Position numbers and translations under genes: made by a program
DNA from: DASPLX01 sp035627375
Lineage (GTDB): Bacteria; Pseudomonadota; Gammaproteobacteria; Burkholderiales; Burkholderiaceae_D
NCBI GenBank assembly: GCA_035627375.1
Contig: DASPLX010000050.1
Coordinates: forward strand, 1-50,417
Direction of reading: 5' to 3'
DNA length: 50,417 nt
Shown here: positions 7,565-16,305 of the stretch, one piece after another
How the letters are laid out: every line of letters begins with the position of its first letter
Numbering within the stretch: the stretch's first letter is position 1
Notes under the pieces: generated by a model
What the model saw: the letters and a program-made list of their open reading frames with translations, nothing else
Told to the model about the DNA's origin: nothing
The model's database searches: none

Positions 7565-9459
7565 GGAGTCCTCCTTCTCGGTTCGTAGACTTCGACCTCG
7601 GCGGCGCGCCCCTTGACCGCGAAGGCGCCGCGTTCCTCAAAATCGAATGCGTTCGCGCCTCGGTCCGATGCGCCGCAGGCCAGCATCGTATCGCGCGTGA
7701 CGAGGATGCGCGATATGCCCTTCGTCAGCCCTTCCACGCGGCTGGCGAGATTGACGGTATCGCCGATCGCCGTGTAATCGAGCTTGCGCTTGGCGCCGAT
7801 GAAGCCAACCACGGCCGGCCCCGAATGGACGCCGATGCCGATGTCGAAATCGCCGACGTCGGCGCCGCCATCGATCAATTCCTGCTTGAAGGCGAGCAGC
7901 GCTTCCTGCATCTCGAGCGCGGCGGCGACGGCATTGCGGGCATGATCGGGATCATCGAGCGGGGCGCCCCAGAACGCCATGATGCAATCGCCGATGAACT
8001 TGTCGAGCGTGCCGCCGTGGCGGAACACGACTTCGACCTGACGCTCGAAGTGGCGGTTGAGCAAGGCCACGACTTCCTGCGGCGGACGCGCTTCGGACAG
8101 CGTCGTGAAGCCGCGGATGTCGGAGAACAGCACGGTCAGATTGCAATGGCGGCCCGACAGGCTTTCGACGGTCTGGCCCTGGTCGACGATCTGGCGCACC
8201 ACGGCCGGATTGAGGAAGCGGCCGAACAGCGACACCGCCTGCTCGCGGGCGCGCCGCTCGCGCAGGTAGCCGCCGACGGCGGCGACAAGATAGAAGGCCC
8301 AGGCGAAGATCAATGGGGTCGCCACCGGCAGCAACAGGTCGCGCCCGAGCGCGGCGCCGGCCGCCGCCAGCGTGGCCGCCGATACCGCCGCCAGCGCGCC
8401 GCCGGTCAGCAGCGGATGGCGGCGCCGCGCGAACGCCAGGGCCAGCAAGGCGATCAGGCCGGCGCCGTAGGCGAACGGGATGCCGTTCGGGGCGCCGCGC
8501 ACGCTGCGGCCGTTCTTGAGATTGTCGATGGCGATCGCCAGCACATAGGCGCCCGGATATCCCGATCCGATCGGCGTGACGTGATGGTCGAAGGAGCTGG
8601 CCGCCGAGGCGCCGATGACGATGATCTTGCCGCCGAACTGCTTTTGCAGCCCCGCCACCGTATCGGCGGACATGCCGGGGCGCTGCTCCGTCAGCAGCCG
8701 GTAGACGTCGTGATAGGAGAAGCGCAGATAGCCTTCGGCCGGCCAGCGCATCATGAACGCGTCTCCGGCCGGCATCCTGCCGCCGAGATCGGCCGCGACG
8801 CGCGCCGGCAGCGACGGCAGGCGCCAACCCTCGATGTCGGTGAACAGCCGGTAGCGCCGCAATACGCCATCGGCGTCGTCGTTGCGGTTGATCAGGCCCA
8901 GCCGCCAGGCGTCGGGCTGGACCGCCTGCGGCAATTGCAGGGCGGCGCGGGCGGCCGGCGCGCCAGCCTGCGCCATGCCGAATGCGCGCTGCAATCCGCT
9001 CAAGCCGGTCGCCGCGATATCGGTACGCCCCTCGGACAATACCGCCGGCAGATAGACATGCGGCATCGCGGCGATCGCCGCGGACAAATGCGCGTCGCTT
9101 TTCGGGCGGCGCGGGTCGCGCTCGGAAAACGTAATGTCGAAGACGATGGCGCGCGGCTGGAATTCGGCGAGCGCCGCCAGCAGGTCCGCATGGATTTCGC
9201 GCGGCCAGGGCCACAAACCGGCGAGTCCCTCCATGCCGGCGATGCTCTTGTCGTCGACGTCGATGACGACGATATCGGGGTCGGCGCGGTAAGCGGCAGC
9301 CTGGCGCGCCATCAGCACGTCGCTCAAGCGGTACTCGGTCGTTCGCAGCCAATGCAAGCCGAACAACTCCAGCGCCAGCAATACGACGAAAGCGCCGGCC
9401 GCCAGAACGTGGGGCTGGCGCGGCAAACGCGCGAGGACTCGAAACGGGAATCGCGACAT
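7561..9459 (-). CDS. CHASE2-domain class III adenylate cyclase
   Basis: A 632-residue membrane protein. One N-terminal membrane helix (about 18-36) leads to an extracytoplasmic CHASE2 sensor (about 40-320; DPDIVVIDVDDKSIAG, WPWPREIHADLL and a late GASAASSFDHHVTPIG). Three membrane helices (about 330-405) and a short linker lead to a class III cyclase domain (about 441-600). Both metal aspartates are present (D447 in FSDIRGFT, D491 in IGDCIMAFW). K487 and D561 match the adenine-selecting pair, and the transition-state N570 and R574 are in IGDTVNLASR, so an active adenylate cyclase is predicted. It is the first gene of the operon with the SH3 and M48 proteins, overlapping the next gene by ATGA. 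The ligand sensed is unknown. Confidence 0.92.
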   Translation of the reverse strand: MSRFPFRVLARLPRQPHVLAAGAFVVLLALELFGLHWLRTTEYRLSDVLMARQAAAYRADPDIVVIDVDDKSIAGMEGLAGLWPWPREIHADLLAALAEFQPRAIVFDITFSERDPRRPKSDAHLSAAIAAMPHVYLPAVLSEGRTDIAATGLSGLQRAFGMAQAGAPAARAALQLPQAVQPDAWRLGLINRNDDADGVLRRYRLFTDIEGWRLPSLPARVAADLGGRMPAGDAFMMRWPAEGYLRFSYHDVYRLLTEQRPGMSADTVAGLQKQFGGKIIVIGASAASSFDHHVTPIGSGYPGAYVLAIAIDNLKNGRSVRGAPNGIPFAYGAGLIALLALAFARRRHPLLTGGALAAVSAATLAAAGAALGRDLLLPVATPLIFAWAFYLVAAVGGYLRERRAREQAVSLFGRFLNPAVVRQIVDQGQTVESLSGRHCNLTVLFSDIRGFTTLSEARPPQEVVALLNRHFERQVEVVFRHGGTLDKFIGDCIMAFWGAPLDDPDHARNAVAAALEMQEALLAFKQELIDGGADVGDFDIGIGVHSGPAVVGFIGAKRKLDYTAIGDTVNLASRVEGLTKGISRILVTRDTMLACGASDRGANAFDFEERGAFAVKGRAAEVEVYEPRRRTP

Positions 9460-9502
9460 GACGCGGCACCTCCCGTACCGCAGTTGTCATTTCCGAAGGG
9501 CA

Positions 9503-9532
9503 ATCTTAGCGGTAAGCATCAGGCAAAGGCAA
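9503..9532 (-). promoter_or_regulatory. Candidate promoter of the cyclase/SH3/M48 operon
   Basis: On the minus strand: TTGCCT (9527-9532), an 18-base spacer and TAAGAT (9503-9508), 43 bases before the cyclase ATG, which has GGGAGG nine bases upstream. The TTGCCT hexamer is repeated in tandem, so the exact -35 is uncertain. Confidence 0.35.
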
Positions 9533-9730
9533 TTTCGTTTTTCGCGCACGCCCACGTCCGCCGGTTGCTCTTTCAGCCCGGCATCACCGCCCTGCGCCTC
9601 GCCCCTCTATCTATCCGCGCAGCGCGACAAGACGGGCAAGGTTCCGGAATGCCATTTTTTCAAGGCCAAAAAACATAGCGAAATCAAGACCCTATCGATC
9701 CCCCATGGTCGATTTTCCATCCCGTTGAGG

Positions 9731-9736
9731 TATAAT
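9731..9736 (+). promoter_or_regulatory. Candidate -10 box (TATAAT) for the Rieske operon
   Basis: A perfect TATAAT, 97 bases before the Rieske ATG, in an AT-rich stretch. No good -35 is seen 16-18 bases upstream (about 9707-9714), so it may need an activator. The long leader that follows shows no riboswitch I recognise. Confidence 0.4.
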
Positions 9737-9832
9737 CACCAGTTCTGTCCAAAATTTCCGTTTCATTCTTGAATACTGGTTTTTGCGGATTCTTTCTCTC
9801 TTAGGTTGGTGAAAATTAATTTGGGGGTGGGG

Positions 9833-10933
9833 ATGTCCGATCTGGCTAATATTGCCAAGCTCGCGCGATCCGACGCGCAACTTCCGGTCAACGTCTACTT
9901 CGACGAATCTCTTTTACAGCAGGAAATCCAGCAGCTTTTTCTGCGCGGGCCGCGCTATGCGGGGCATGAGCTCATGGTGCCGAACGCCGGCGACTATGCC
10001 GCCCTCGCCTGGGAAAACGAAGGCCGCATGCTGGTCCGCAACAGCCAGGGCATCGAACTGCTTTCCAATGTCTGCCGTCATCGCCAGGCCAAGATGTTCA
10101 GCGGCCGCGGCAACACGCACAACATCGTCTGCCCGATCCATCGCTGGACTTACGATCTCAAGGGCGAATTGCTCGGCGCGCCGCATTTCGGCGAACAGCC
10201 TTGCCTGAACCTGTCCAAGACGCCGTTGCAGAACTGGAACGGCCTGTTGTTCGAGCAGAACGGTTTCGACATCGCGCAAGTCATGGGCAAGCTGTCCGTG
10301 GCCAAGGACCTGGATTTTTCCGGCTACATGCTCGACCACGTCGAAGTCCACGAGTGCGATTACAACTGGAAGACCTTCATCGAGGTTTATCTCGAAGACT
10401 ACCATGTCGAGCCCTTCCATCCGGGCCTCGGCAATTTCGTGAACTGCGAAGACCTGCGCTGGGAATTCAACGAGCATTACAGCGTCCAGACGGTCGGCAT
10501 CAACAGCAAGCTGGCCAAGTTCGGCTCGCCCAAGTACCGCGCCTGGCAGGAACAAGTGATGCAGTTCCGCAACGGCGTCGTGCCGCCGTTCGGCGCGATC
10601 TGGCTCACGATCTATCCGAACATCATGGTCGAGTGGTATCCGCACGTGCTGGTGGTCTCGACGCTGTGGCCGAAGGGGCCGCAGAAGACCACCAACGTCG
10701 TCGAGTTCTACTATCCGGAAGAGATCGTGCTGTTCGAGCGCGAGTTCGTGGAGGCGGAACGCGCGGCCTATATGGAGACTTGCATCGAGGACGACGAGAT
10801 CGCCCTGCGCATGGATGCCGGCCGCAAGATCCTGGCGGACCGCGGCGTCAACGAAGTCGGACCGTACCAGTCGCCGATGGAGGACGGCATGCAGCATTTC
10901 CACGAGTGGTACCGCTCGCGGATCGAGGTTTGA
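9833..10933 (+). CDS. Rieske non-heme iron oxygenase, alpha-subunit type
   Basis: A 366-residue oxygenase. The Rieske [2Fe-2S] ligands are C81, H83, C100 and H103 (CRHRQ..., then CPIHRW). The mononuclear iron site is in NWKTFIEVYLEDYHVEPFH: E188-x2-H191-x4-H196, with a third carboxylate expected near residue 340 (DEIALRMDAG). This pattern resembles choline monooxygenase/phenylpropionate dioxygenase-type enzymes that oxidise or demethylate small substrates with electrons from a separate reductase, which is not seen here. The start at 9833 is chosen over a TTG at 9806 because the ATG has the G-rich GGGGGTGGGG directly before it and gives a family-like N-terminus. It is followed after 7 bases by an EamA transporter and then a sulfurtransferase. 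The substrate is unknown. Confidence 0.88.
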   Translation: MSDLANIAKLARSDAQLPVNVYFDESLLQQEIQQLFLRGPRYAGHELMVPNAGDYAALAWENEGRMLVRNSQGIELLSNVCRHRQAKMFSGRGNTHNIVCPIHRWTYDLKGELLGAPHFGEQPCLNLSKTPLQNWNGLLFEQNGFDIAQVMGKLSVAKDLDFSGYMLDHVEVHECDYNWKTFIEVYLEDYHVEPFHPGLGNFVNCEDLRWEFNEHYSVQTVGINSKLAKFGSPKYRAWQEQVMQFRNGVVPPFGAIWLTIYPNIMVEWYPHVLVVSTLWPKGPQKTTNVVEFYYPEEIVLFEREFVEAERAAYMETCIEDDEIALRMDAGRKILADRGVNEVGPYQSPMEDGMQHFHEWYRSRIEV

Positions 10934-10940
10934 CGGAGTA

Positions 10941-11876
10941 ATGCAATCCCTCTGGATGCTCTTCGCGAGTTTCGTGTTCGCCATCATGGGCGTATGCGTG
11001 AAACTCGCGTCGAGCCTGTATTCGACCGCCGAGATCGTGATGTACCGCGGCCTGGTCGGCACCGTCTTCATGTTCGCCTTCGTCAAGCTGCATCGCGGCA
11101 GCTTCCGGACCGCGTTTCCGTGGGAGCATGTCTGGCGCGGCGTGGTCGGGGTGATCGCCCTCGGGCTATGGTTCCATGCGATCGGCGAACTGCCGCTGCC
11201 GGCCGCGATGACGCTCAATTACATGTCCCCGGTGTGGATCGCCGCGATCCTGTTCGCCGCCAGCTGGTGGCGCCGCCGCAAGAGCGGCGACGCGCACTTC
11301 GAATGGGGGCTCACCGCGGCCATCGTCATGAGTTTCGTCGGCGTGACCATGCTGCTGCGGCCGGCGTTCCAGTCCGACCAGTGGCTCGCGGCGTCGGTCG
11401 GCCTTCTGTCCGGATTCCTGTCGGCGCTCGCCTACCTGCAAGTGCGGCACCTCGGCCAGCTGGGCGAGCCCGAATACCGCGTGGTGTTTTATTTTTCGGT
11501 GACCGGATTGATCGCCGGCTTGATCGGCGCCTTCGTCCCCGGCCTGGTCGGCGCCGCGCCGACCGTGTGGCACGCGCATACGCCGAAGGGACTCGCCCTG
11601 CTGTTCGGCGTCGGCATCACGGCCACCGTCGCCCAGATCGCGATGACGCGCGCCTACCGCTACGGCAAGACACTCGTGACCGCCAATCTGCAATACACCG
11701 GCATCGTCTTCTCGAGCTTCTGGGGTGTCGTACTGTGGCAGGATGCGCTCGGCTGGCTCGGCTGGGCCGGGATCGCGGTCATTCTCGTGAGCGGCATGGC
11801 CGCCACGGTTTACAATGCGCGCAATGCGACCACGCGGATCGAGAAGGAAACCGATCCGATTTCGGCCGAACTATGA
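10941..11876 (+). CDS. EamA/DMT-family transporter
   Basis: A 311-residue inner-membrane protein with about ten hydrophobic segments in two five-helix halves, the DMT superfamily layout. The first half starts MQSLWMLFASFVFAIMGVCV and has the MYRGLVGTVFMF segment. The second half includes the family-like ITATVAQIAMTRAYRYGKT and LQYTGIVFSSFWGVVLW. Such proteins export or import metabolites. The start at 10941 has GGAG seven bases or less upstream, and the frame before it is the shadow of the Rieske gene. It lies 7 bases after the Rieske gene and 13 bases before the sulfurtransferase, so one transcript is likely. The cargo may be the Rieske substrate or product, which is inference. Confidence 0.88.
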   Translation: MQSLWMLFASFVFAIMGVCVKLASSLYSTAEIVMYRGLVGTVFMFAFVKLHRGSFRTAFPWEHVWRGVVGVIALGLWFHAIGELPLPAAMTLNYMSPVWIAAILFAASWWRRRKSGDAHFEWGLTAAIVMSFVGVTMLLRPAFQSDQWLAASVGLLSGFLSALAYLQVRHLGQLGEPEYRVVFYFSVTGLIAGLIGAFVPGLVGAAPTVWHAHTPKGLALLFGVGITATVAQIAMTRAYRYGKTLVTANLQYTGIVFSSFWGVVLWQDALGWLGWAGIAVILVSGMAATVYNARNATTRIEKETDPISAEL

Positions 11877-11889
11877 GCACGGAGAGGAT

Positions 11890-12744
11890 ATGGCATACAC
11901 GACACTGATTTCGGCCGACCAACTGGCGCAACACATCGCCGATCCGAACTGGATCGTGCTCGATTGCCGCCACGATCTCATGAATCACGCCGCCGGCCGC
12001 GCCGCCTATGAAGCCGGACACCTGCCCGGCGCGCAATTCGCGGCCGTCGAAACCGATCTGTCGGACAAGCGCCCCGGCCCGAACGGCGAGTTCCGCGGCC
12101 GCCATCCGCTGCCCGAACGCGAGGCCTTCGTCGAAACGCTGCGCCGCTGGGGCGTCAACCACAGCTCGCAAGTCATCGCCTACGACGCGCACGGCGGCAT
12201 GTACGCGGCGCGCCTGTGGTGGATGCTGCGCTGGATCGGCCACGAAGCCGTGGCCGTGCTCGACGGCGGCTTGCCGGCGTGGCAGGGGCAAGGATTGCCG
12301 CTGACGACGGACGCGGCGGCGAAAATGCGCGGCAATATCGATGTGGGCTCCGCCCTGGCCGCCACCGTCGATGTCGCGGACGTGCTGGCCAACCTGGCGC
12401 AGCCGACGCGCACCATCGTCGACGCGCGCGCCCCGGACCGTTTCCGCGGAGAGAACGAAACCATCGACCCCGTCGGCGGCCATATTCCCGGCGCGAAGAA
12501 CCGCTTCTTCAAGGATAACCTGCAAGCCGACGGCAGCTTCAAGCCGGCCGGGCAATTGCGTACCGAATTGGCCGCCATCGTCGGCGAGCCGCGGCACGCG
12601 ATCATGCAATGCGGTTCCGGCGTGACGGCTTGCCACAACCTGCTGGCGCTGGCGATCGCCGGCCTGCCTGGCGCGGCGCTGTATCCTGGGTCGTGGAGCG
12701 AATGGTGCGCCGATCCGCGCCGGCCGGTTGCGACCGGCGCTTAA
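11890..12744 (+). CDS. sseA: 3-mercaptopyruvate sulfurtransferase (tandem rhodanese)
   Basis: A 284-residue protein with two rhodanese domains (about 1-130 inactive, 150-284 active). The active-site loop QCGSGVTACHN matches the CG(S/A)GVT form typical of 3-mercaptopyruvate sulfurtransferases rather than the CRKGVT of thiosulfate rhodaneses. The first domain has WIVLDCRHDL, ..AGHLPGAQF and GGMYAARLWWMLRWIGH, and the linker has VLDGGLPAWQ. It moves sulfur from mercaptopyruvate to thiol or cyanide acceptors in cysteine catabolism. The start at 11890 has GAGAGG just upstream, and the residues before it in an alternative longer frame look like intergenic sequence. Its place behind a Rieske oxygenase and an exporter hints at sulfur chemistry in that operon, but this is not shown. 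Confidence 0.88.
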   Translation: MAYTTLISADQLAQHIADPNWIVLDCRHDLMNHAAGRAAYEAGHLPGAQFAAVETDLSDKRPGPNGEFRGRHPLPEREAFVETLRRWGVNHSSQVIAYDAHGGMYAARLWWMLRWIGHEAVAVLDGGLPAWQGQGLPLTTDAAAKMRGNIDVGSALAATVDVADVLANLAQPTRTIVDARAPDRFRGENETIDPVGGHIPGAKNRFFKDNLQADGSFKPAGQLRTELAAIVGEPRHAIMQCGSGVTACHNLLALAIAGLPGAALYPGSWSEWCADPRRPVATGA

Positions 12745-12804
12745 GACTCGGTTCATAAGCAGGCGGGATCGCGGTCGCGCACCCGAGCCGATCGGCGTCG
12801 CACG

Positions 12805-14064
12805 TCAATCCTTCACATGCCGCAAGCGCGTCGCGGCCAGGAGGAACACGGTCAGCGCGACGCTGCACGCCGCGATCGCGATCAATCCGATGCGCACGCC
12901 GAAGTGCTCGGCGATCCAGCCGGCGCCCAATCCGCCGACAGGGGCTGCGGCCACCGTCAGGAAGCGCATCGTCGATGTCATGCGGCCGAGGAACTCGTCC
13001 GGCGTCACCTTCTGGCGCAGCGCGACATACGGCATCAGCAACAGCATCACCGAACAATCGAACAGAAAAATCACGGCGCCATAGACCAGCGCGCTGGCAT
13101 GCGCGGAACCGAGCAGGGCGGCGGGAATGCACGGCAACAGCAGCCACGCGGCGGTCGTGCCGACCAAGCCGATCAAGATCACGGCTCCGGTGCCGAAGCG
13201 GCGCGACAACGGTTTCATGGCTTGCGAACTCAGCAGAACGCCAAAGCCGCCGACCATCTGCATCATGCCGAGCGTGCCGGGCGACATATGCAATTCACGC
13301 GTAGCGAATAGCACCGACAGGGCGTTGTAGCCGTTGAACAGCAATTGCCAAATGCCGATGCCCCAGGCCAGCGTCCACAGCACATCATGACGCCGGATGA
13401 ACAGCAAGCCGTCGAGCATGTCGCGCACCGGATGCGTCTCGGTGGGCGGCGGATCGGCGTCGCGCGTGCGGATGCGCCATAGGCTCCATGACGAAACCAG
13501 GAAACCGACGGCATCGGCCAGAAGCGCGAACGGCGCTGTCAGCCATTGCACGAGCAGTCCGCCGATGCCGGGGCCGAGCAAGCGCGCGACGGAATCGGTA
13601 GCGGCGAAGTTGCTGTGCGCGTCGATCAAGTGCTCGCGTCCGACGAGGTGCGTCAAGAACACTTGCGACGCGGCGCCGCCGACCACCGATACGGTGCCGA
13701 TCAAGAAGCCGATGACATACAGCCAGGTCATCGTCAGCAAGCCGCACCACCAGGCGACCGGCACGCTGGCCAGGACGAAGACAAACAGGAAATGCGACCA
13801 GAACAGAATCGGGAATTTCGCGCGCCGGTCGAGCCAGACGCCGACCGGCAACGACAGAAACGCGAACGGCGCGACCTGCAACGCGACCAGCAACCCCATT
13901 TGCGACGGCGTCGCATGCAGCAGCAAGACCGCCGTCAGAGGCAAGGCAAGGCTGGTGATCTGGTGCCCGAAGGTGCTCAGCACATTCATGAGCCAGAAGC
14001 GCCGGAAATCGGGATTCGACGCCAGCGTGCCGGCGGTCAGGCGACGCAAGACGAAAAGACGCAA
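12805..14064 (-). CDS. MFS transporter (paralog A)
   Basis: A 419-residue major facilitator protein with about twelve membrane helices. The signature between helices 2 and 3 is VGVWLDRRAKFPI (the G.xxDRR.R motif A of drug exporters), and a second one near the C-terminus is LRQKVTPDEFLGRMTS. It resembles the EntS/tetracycline-exporter type of proton antiporters, so efflux is likely; the substrate is unknown. The only start in reach is a TTG at 14064, 15 bases after the TAA of the upstream paralog and in the same frame. It is closely similar along its whole length to the gene at 14080-15348, so the two arose by tandem duplication. It converges with the sulfurtransferase gene. Confidence 0.88.
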   Translation of the reverse strand: MRLFVLRRLTAGTLASNPDFRRFWLMNVLSTFGHQITSLALPLTAVLLLHATPSQMGLLVALQVAPFAFLSLPVGVWLDRRAKFPILFWSHFLFVFVLASVPVAWWCGLLTMTWLYVIGFLIGTVSVVGGAASQVFLTHLVGREHLIDAHSNFAATDSVARLLGPGIGGLLVQWLTAPFALLADAVGFLVSSWSLWRIRTRDADPPPTETHPVRDMLDGLLFIRRHDVLWTLAWGIGIWQLLFNGYNALSVLFATRELHMSPGTLGMMQMVGGFGVLLSSQAMKPLSRRFGTGAVILIGLVGTTAAWLLLPCIPAALLGSAHASALVYGAVIFLFDCSVMLLLMPYVALRQKVTPDEFLGRMTSTMRFLTVAAAPVGGLGAGWIAEHFGVRIGLIAIAACSVALTVFLLAATRLRHVKD

Positions 14065-14079
14065 TGCGGTAACGAAGGC

Positions 14080-15348
14080 TTACTCCCGATCGTCGCGGAT
14101 ATGCCGCAATGGCGACGCGAACAACAGCAATGCCGACAAACCGATGCAGCCGCCGGCGATCACGGCCAAGCCGGCGCGTATGCCGAAATGCTCGGCGACC
14201 CATCCCGCGCCGAGGGCTCCGAGCGGCGCCGCGGCCACGGTCAGGAAGCGCATCGTCGCGGTCATGCGGCCGAGGAACTCGTCAGGCGTGACTTTCTGGC
14301 GCAAGGCCAGGTAAGGCATGAGCAGCAGCATGACCGAGCAATCGAAAACAAGCATCACCGCGCCGTAGCACAATGCGCTCGCCAGCGGCGAACCGAACAA
14401 TGCCGCCGGAATGCAGGGCAATGCGATCCACGCGAGCATCGTGCCGATCAATCCGATCAGGATCATGACGCCGGTTCCGAAGCGCCGGTTCATGGGCTTG
14501 ATCGCCGCGGTACTCAACAAGGCGCCGAGCCCGCCAAACATTTGCATGGTGCCGAGCAGGCCGGGCGACATGCCCAGTTCGCGCGTGGCGAACAACACGT
14601 TCAACGCCATATAGCCGTTGAACAGGAATTGCCAGATACCGATGCCCCAGGCAAGCGGCCACAGCACCGGGTGGCGCCGGATCAGCAGCAAGCCATCGAG
14701 CATGTCGCGCAACGGATGGGAGTCGGTGGGCGCTGGATCGGCGTCGCGATTACGGATGCGCGAGAGATTGCGCCACGAGATCAGGAAGCCGATCGCGTCG
14801 ATCAGCACCGCGAACGGCGCGGTGAGCGCCTGCACGAGTACACCGCCCATGCCCGGGCCGATCAGGCGCGCGAGCGAGTCGGTGGCGCCGAGCTTGCTGT
14901 GCGCGTCGATCAAATGATCCCGCCCCACCAGGTGGGTGACGAACACTTGCTGCGCTCCGCCGCCGATGACGAAACCGACGCCGGTGAGGAAGCCGACCAC
15001 ATACATCCACGTCATCGTGAGCATGCCGAGCCACCATGCGACCGGAATGCTGACCAGAACGAAAGGGAACAAGAATTCGTTCCACAGCATGATCGGATAC
15101 TTCGCGCGGCGGTCGAGCCAGACGCCGACCGGCAGCGAAAACAATGCGAACGGCACCATTTCGAGCGCAACCAGCGCCCCCATCTGGGCGGGCGTCGCCT
15201 GCAATAGCAAAACCGCCGTCAACGGAATCGCGAGGCCGGTGATTTCTCGACCGAAGGTATTGAGGACACTCGAAACCCACAACCGGCGGAAATCGCGGTT
15301 GGACCACAAGGCATCGCCGGTGAACAGGCGTGCCAGGAAAATACGCAA
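14080..15348 (-). CDS. MFS transporter (paralog B)
   Basis: A 422-residue major facilitator protein, paralogous to the gene just downstream. Shared blocks include LTAVLLL.ATP.QMG.LVAL, SLPVGVWLDRRAK, LPCIPAALFGS, DCSVMLLLMPY and ALRQKVTPDEFLGRM. About twelve helices are visible, and an EntS-like exporter role is inferred. The apparent start is a TTG at 15348 with no clear Shine-Dalgarno. The frame stays open upstream, and residues there (AFVSSLRIF) resemble those before the paralog start (AFVTALRLF), so the true N-terminus may be a few residues longer. The stop at 14080-14082 is in frame with paralog A. Confidence 0.88.
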   Translation of the reverse strand: MRIFLARLFTGDALWSNRDFRRLWVSSVLNTFGREITGLAIPLTAVLLLQATPAQMGALVALEMVPFALFSLPVGVWLDRRAKYPIMLWNEFLFPFVLVSIPVAWWLGMLTMTWMYVVGFLTGVGFVIGGGAQQVFVTHLVGRDHLIDAHSKLGATDSLARLIGPGMGGVLVQALTAPFAVLIDAIGFLISWRNLSRIRNRDADPAPTDSHPLRDMLDGLLLIRRHPVLWPLAWGIGIWQFLFNGYMALNVLFATRELGMSPGLLGTMQMFGGLGALLSTAAIKPMNRRFGTGVMILIGLIGTMLAWIALPCIPAALFGSPLASALCYGAVMLVFDCSVMLLLMPYLALRQKVTPDEFLGRMTATMRFLTVAAAPLGALGAGWVAEHFGIRAGLAVIAGGCIGLSALLLFASPLRHIRDDRE

Positions 15349-15492
15349 GGAACTGACGAAAGCTCGTACTCCGATACGGGGAATGAGGGTGGCGCAAGGA
15401 AGAACCGTCAGCTTACACGAGAAGCCGGCGGAGCGTTGTGAGCGCCGTCACGCTTGCCTGCGCACCCGGCGCACGCCTCGGCGAGCCCTCTT

Positions 15493-16221
15493 TCAGTGCG
15501 CCCCGTTCGTGAGGAACAGAACGATGCAGACGCCCACGGCGACCAGAACGATCTGCGGAATCGTCTCGCGCAAGGTCGCGCGCCGCTGCATCTGCGGCAT
15601 CAGGTCGCTGACGGCGATGTAGATGAAACCCGAGGACGCGAACACGAGCACGTAAGGAATCCATCCCGTCGCCTGCTCAAGCGTGAAATAGCCGAGCACG
15701 CCGCCCGCCACCGCCATCAGGCTGCACAGCAAGTTGTAGGCGTACGCGCGGGCGCGCGAGAAGCCGGCGTTGAGCAGCACGATGAAATCGCCGATCTCCT
15801 GCGGGATCTCGTGCGCGATGATGGCCAGCGCGGCGATGATGCCCAGGCTCGGATCGGCGAGGAAGGCGGCGGCGATCAGGATGCCGTCCGTGAAATTGTG
15901 CAGGCCGTCGCCGACCAGGATCATCCATCCGGCCTTGCCCGCCTCGTGCGCATCGTGGCCGTGTTCGTGCCCGTGGCCGTCGCCTTCGTGATGATGCGAA
16001 TGGCGCAGGATCGCGAATTTCTCGAGCAGGAAGAAGGCGAGCAGCCCGCCCAGCAGCGTGGCGAACAGGATGTGCGGATCGGTGCCCGACTCGAAGGCTT
16101 CCGGCAAGGCGTGCAGCAGCGACGTCGACAACAGGATGCCCACCGACAGGCTGACCATGCGCTCGACCATGCGCGACAAGAGCGCAAACGAAAACACGGC
16201 GGCGGCGGAAATGCTGAACAC
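15493..16221 (-). CDS. ZIP-family divalent metal transporter
   Basis: At least 242 residues with about seven membrane helices. The cytoplasmic loop HSHHHEGDGHGHEHGHDAHE at about residues 74-93 is the histidine-rich metal-binding loop of ZIP proteins. The metal pathway motifs are GDGLHNFTDGILIAAAF (helix 4) and IIAHEIPQEIGDF (helix 5). It should bring zinc or another divalent metal into the cytoplasm. The start is unclear: the GTG at 16221 would cut into the first membrane helix, and the frame stays open to 16305 with helix-like residues LLSILLATTIAG just upstream, but it contains no ATG, GTG or TTG there, only CTG/ATC codons. A CTG near 16257 is possible. Confidence 0.85.
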   Translation of the reverse strand: MFSISAAAVFSFALLSRMVERMVSLSVGILLSTSLLHALPEAFESGTDPHILFATLLGGLLAFFLLEKFAILRHSHHHEGDGHGHEHGHDAHEAGKAGWMILVGDGLHNFTDGILIAAAFLADPSLGIIAALAIIAHEIPQEIGDFIVLLNAGFSRARAYAYNLLCSLMAVAGGVLGYFTLEQATGWIPYVLVFASSGFIYIAVSDLMPQMQRRATLRETIPQIVLVAVGVCIVLFLTNGAH

Positions 16222-16305
16222 GCCGGCGATGGTGGTCGCCAGCAGGATCGATAACAGCGTGGAATTGATTTTGAGCCCCGGGAGTCGATGCAGGAAGACT
16301 GCAAA

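Larger units (their letters stand above)
9460..9832. other. Intergenic region between the divergent cyclase and Rieske genes
   Basis: A 373-base divergent spacer with no convincing gene. The cyclase side holds the candidate promoter at 9503-9532. The Rieske side is clearly AT-richer from about 9650 on and holds the -10 box at 9731-9736. Around 9648-9675 there is a loose palindrome, CATTTTTT followed by AAAAAACA around GGCC. Nothing else is recognised. Confidence 0.6.

Noticed and set aside
7825..9678. A 617-codon plus-strand open frame opposite the cyclase
   Set aside because: It is an antisense shadow with low-complexity sequence; the cyclase on the other strand has all catalytic residues.
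15957..16020. Dense short repeats of CA/CG-rich triplets that could suggest a repeat array
   Set aside because: They encode the histidine-rich metal loop of the ZIP transporter and are explained by coding sequence.
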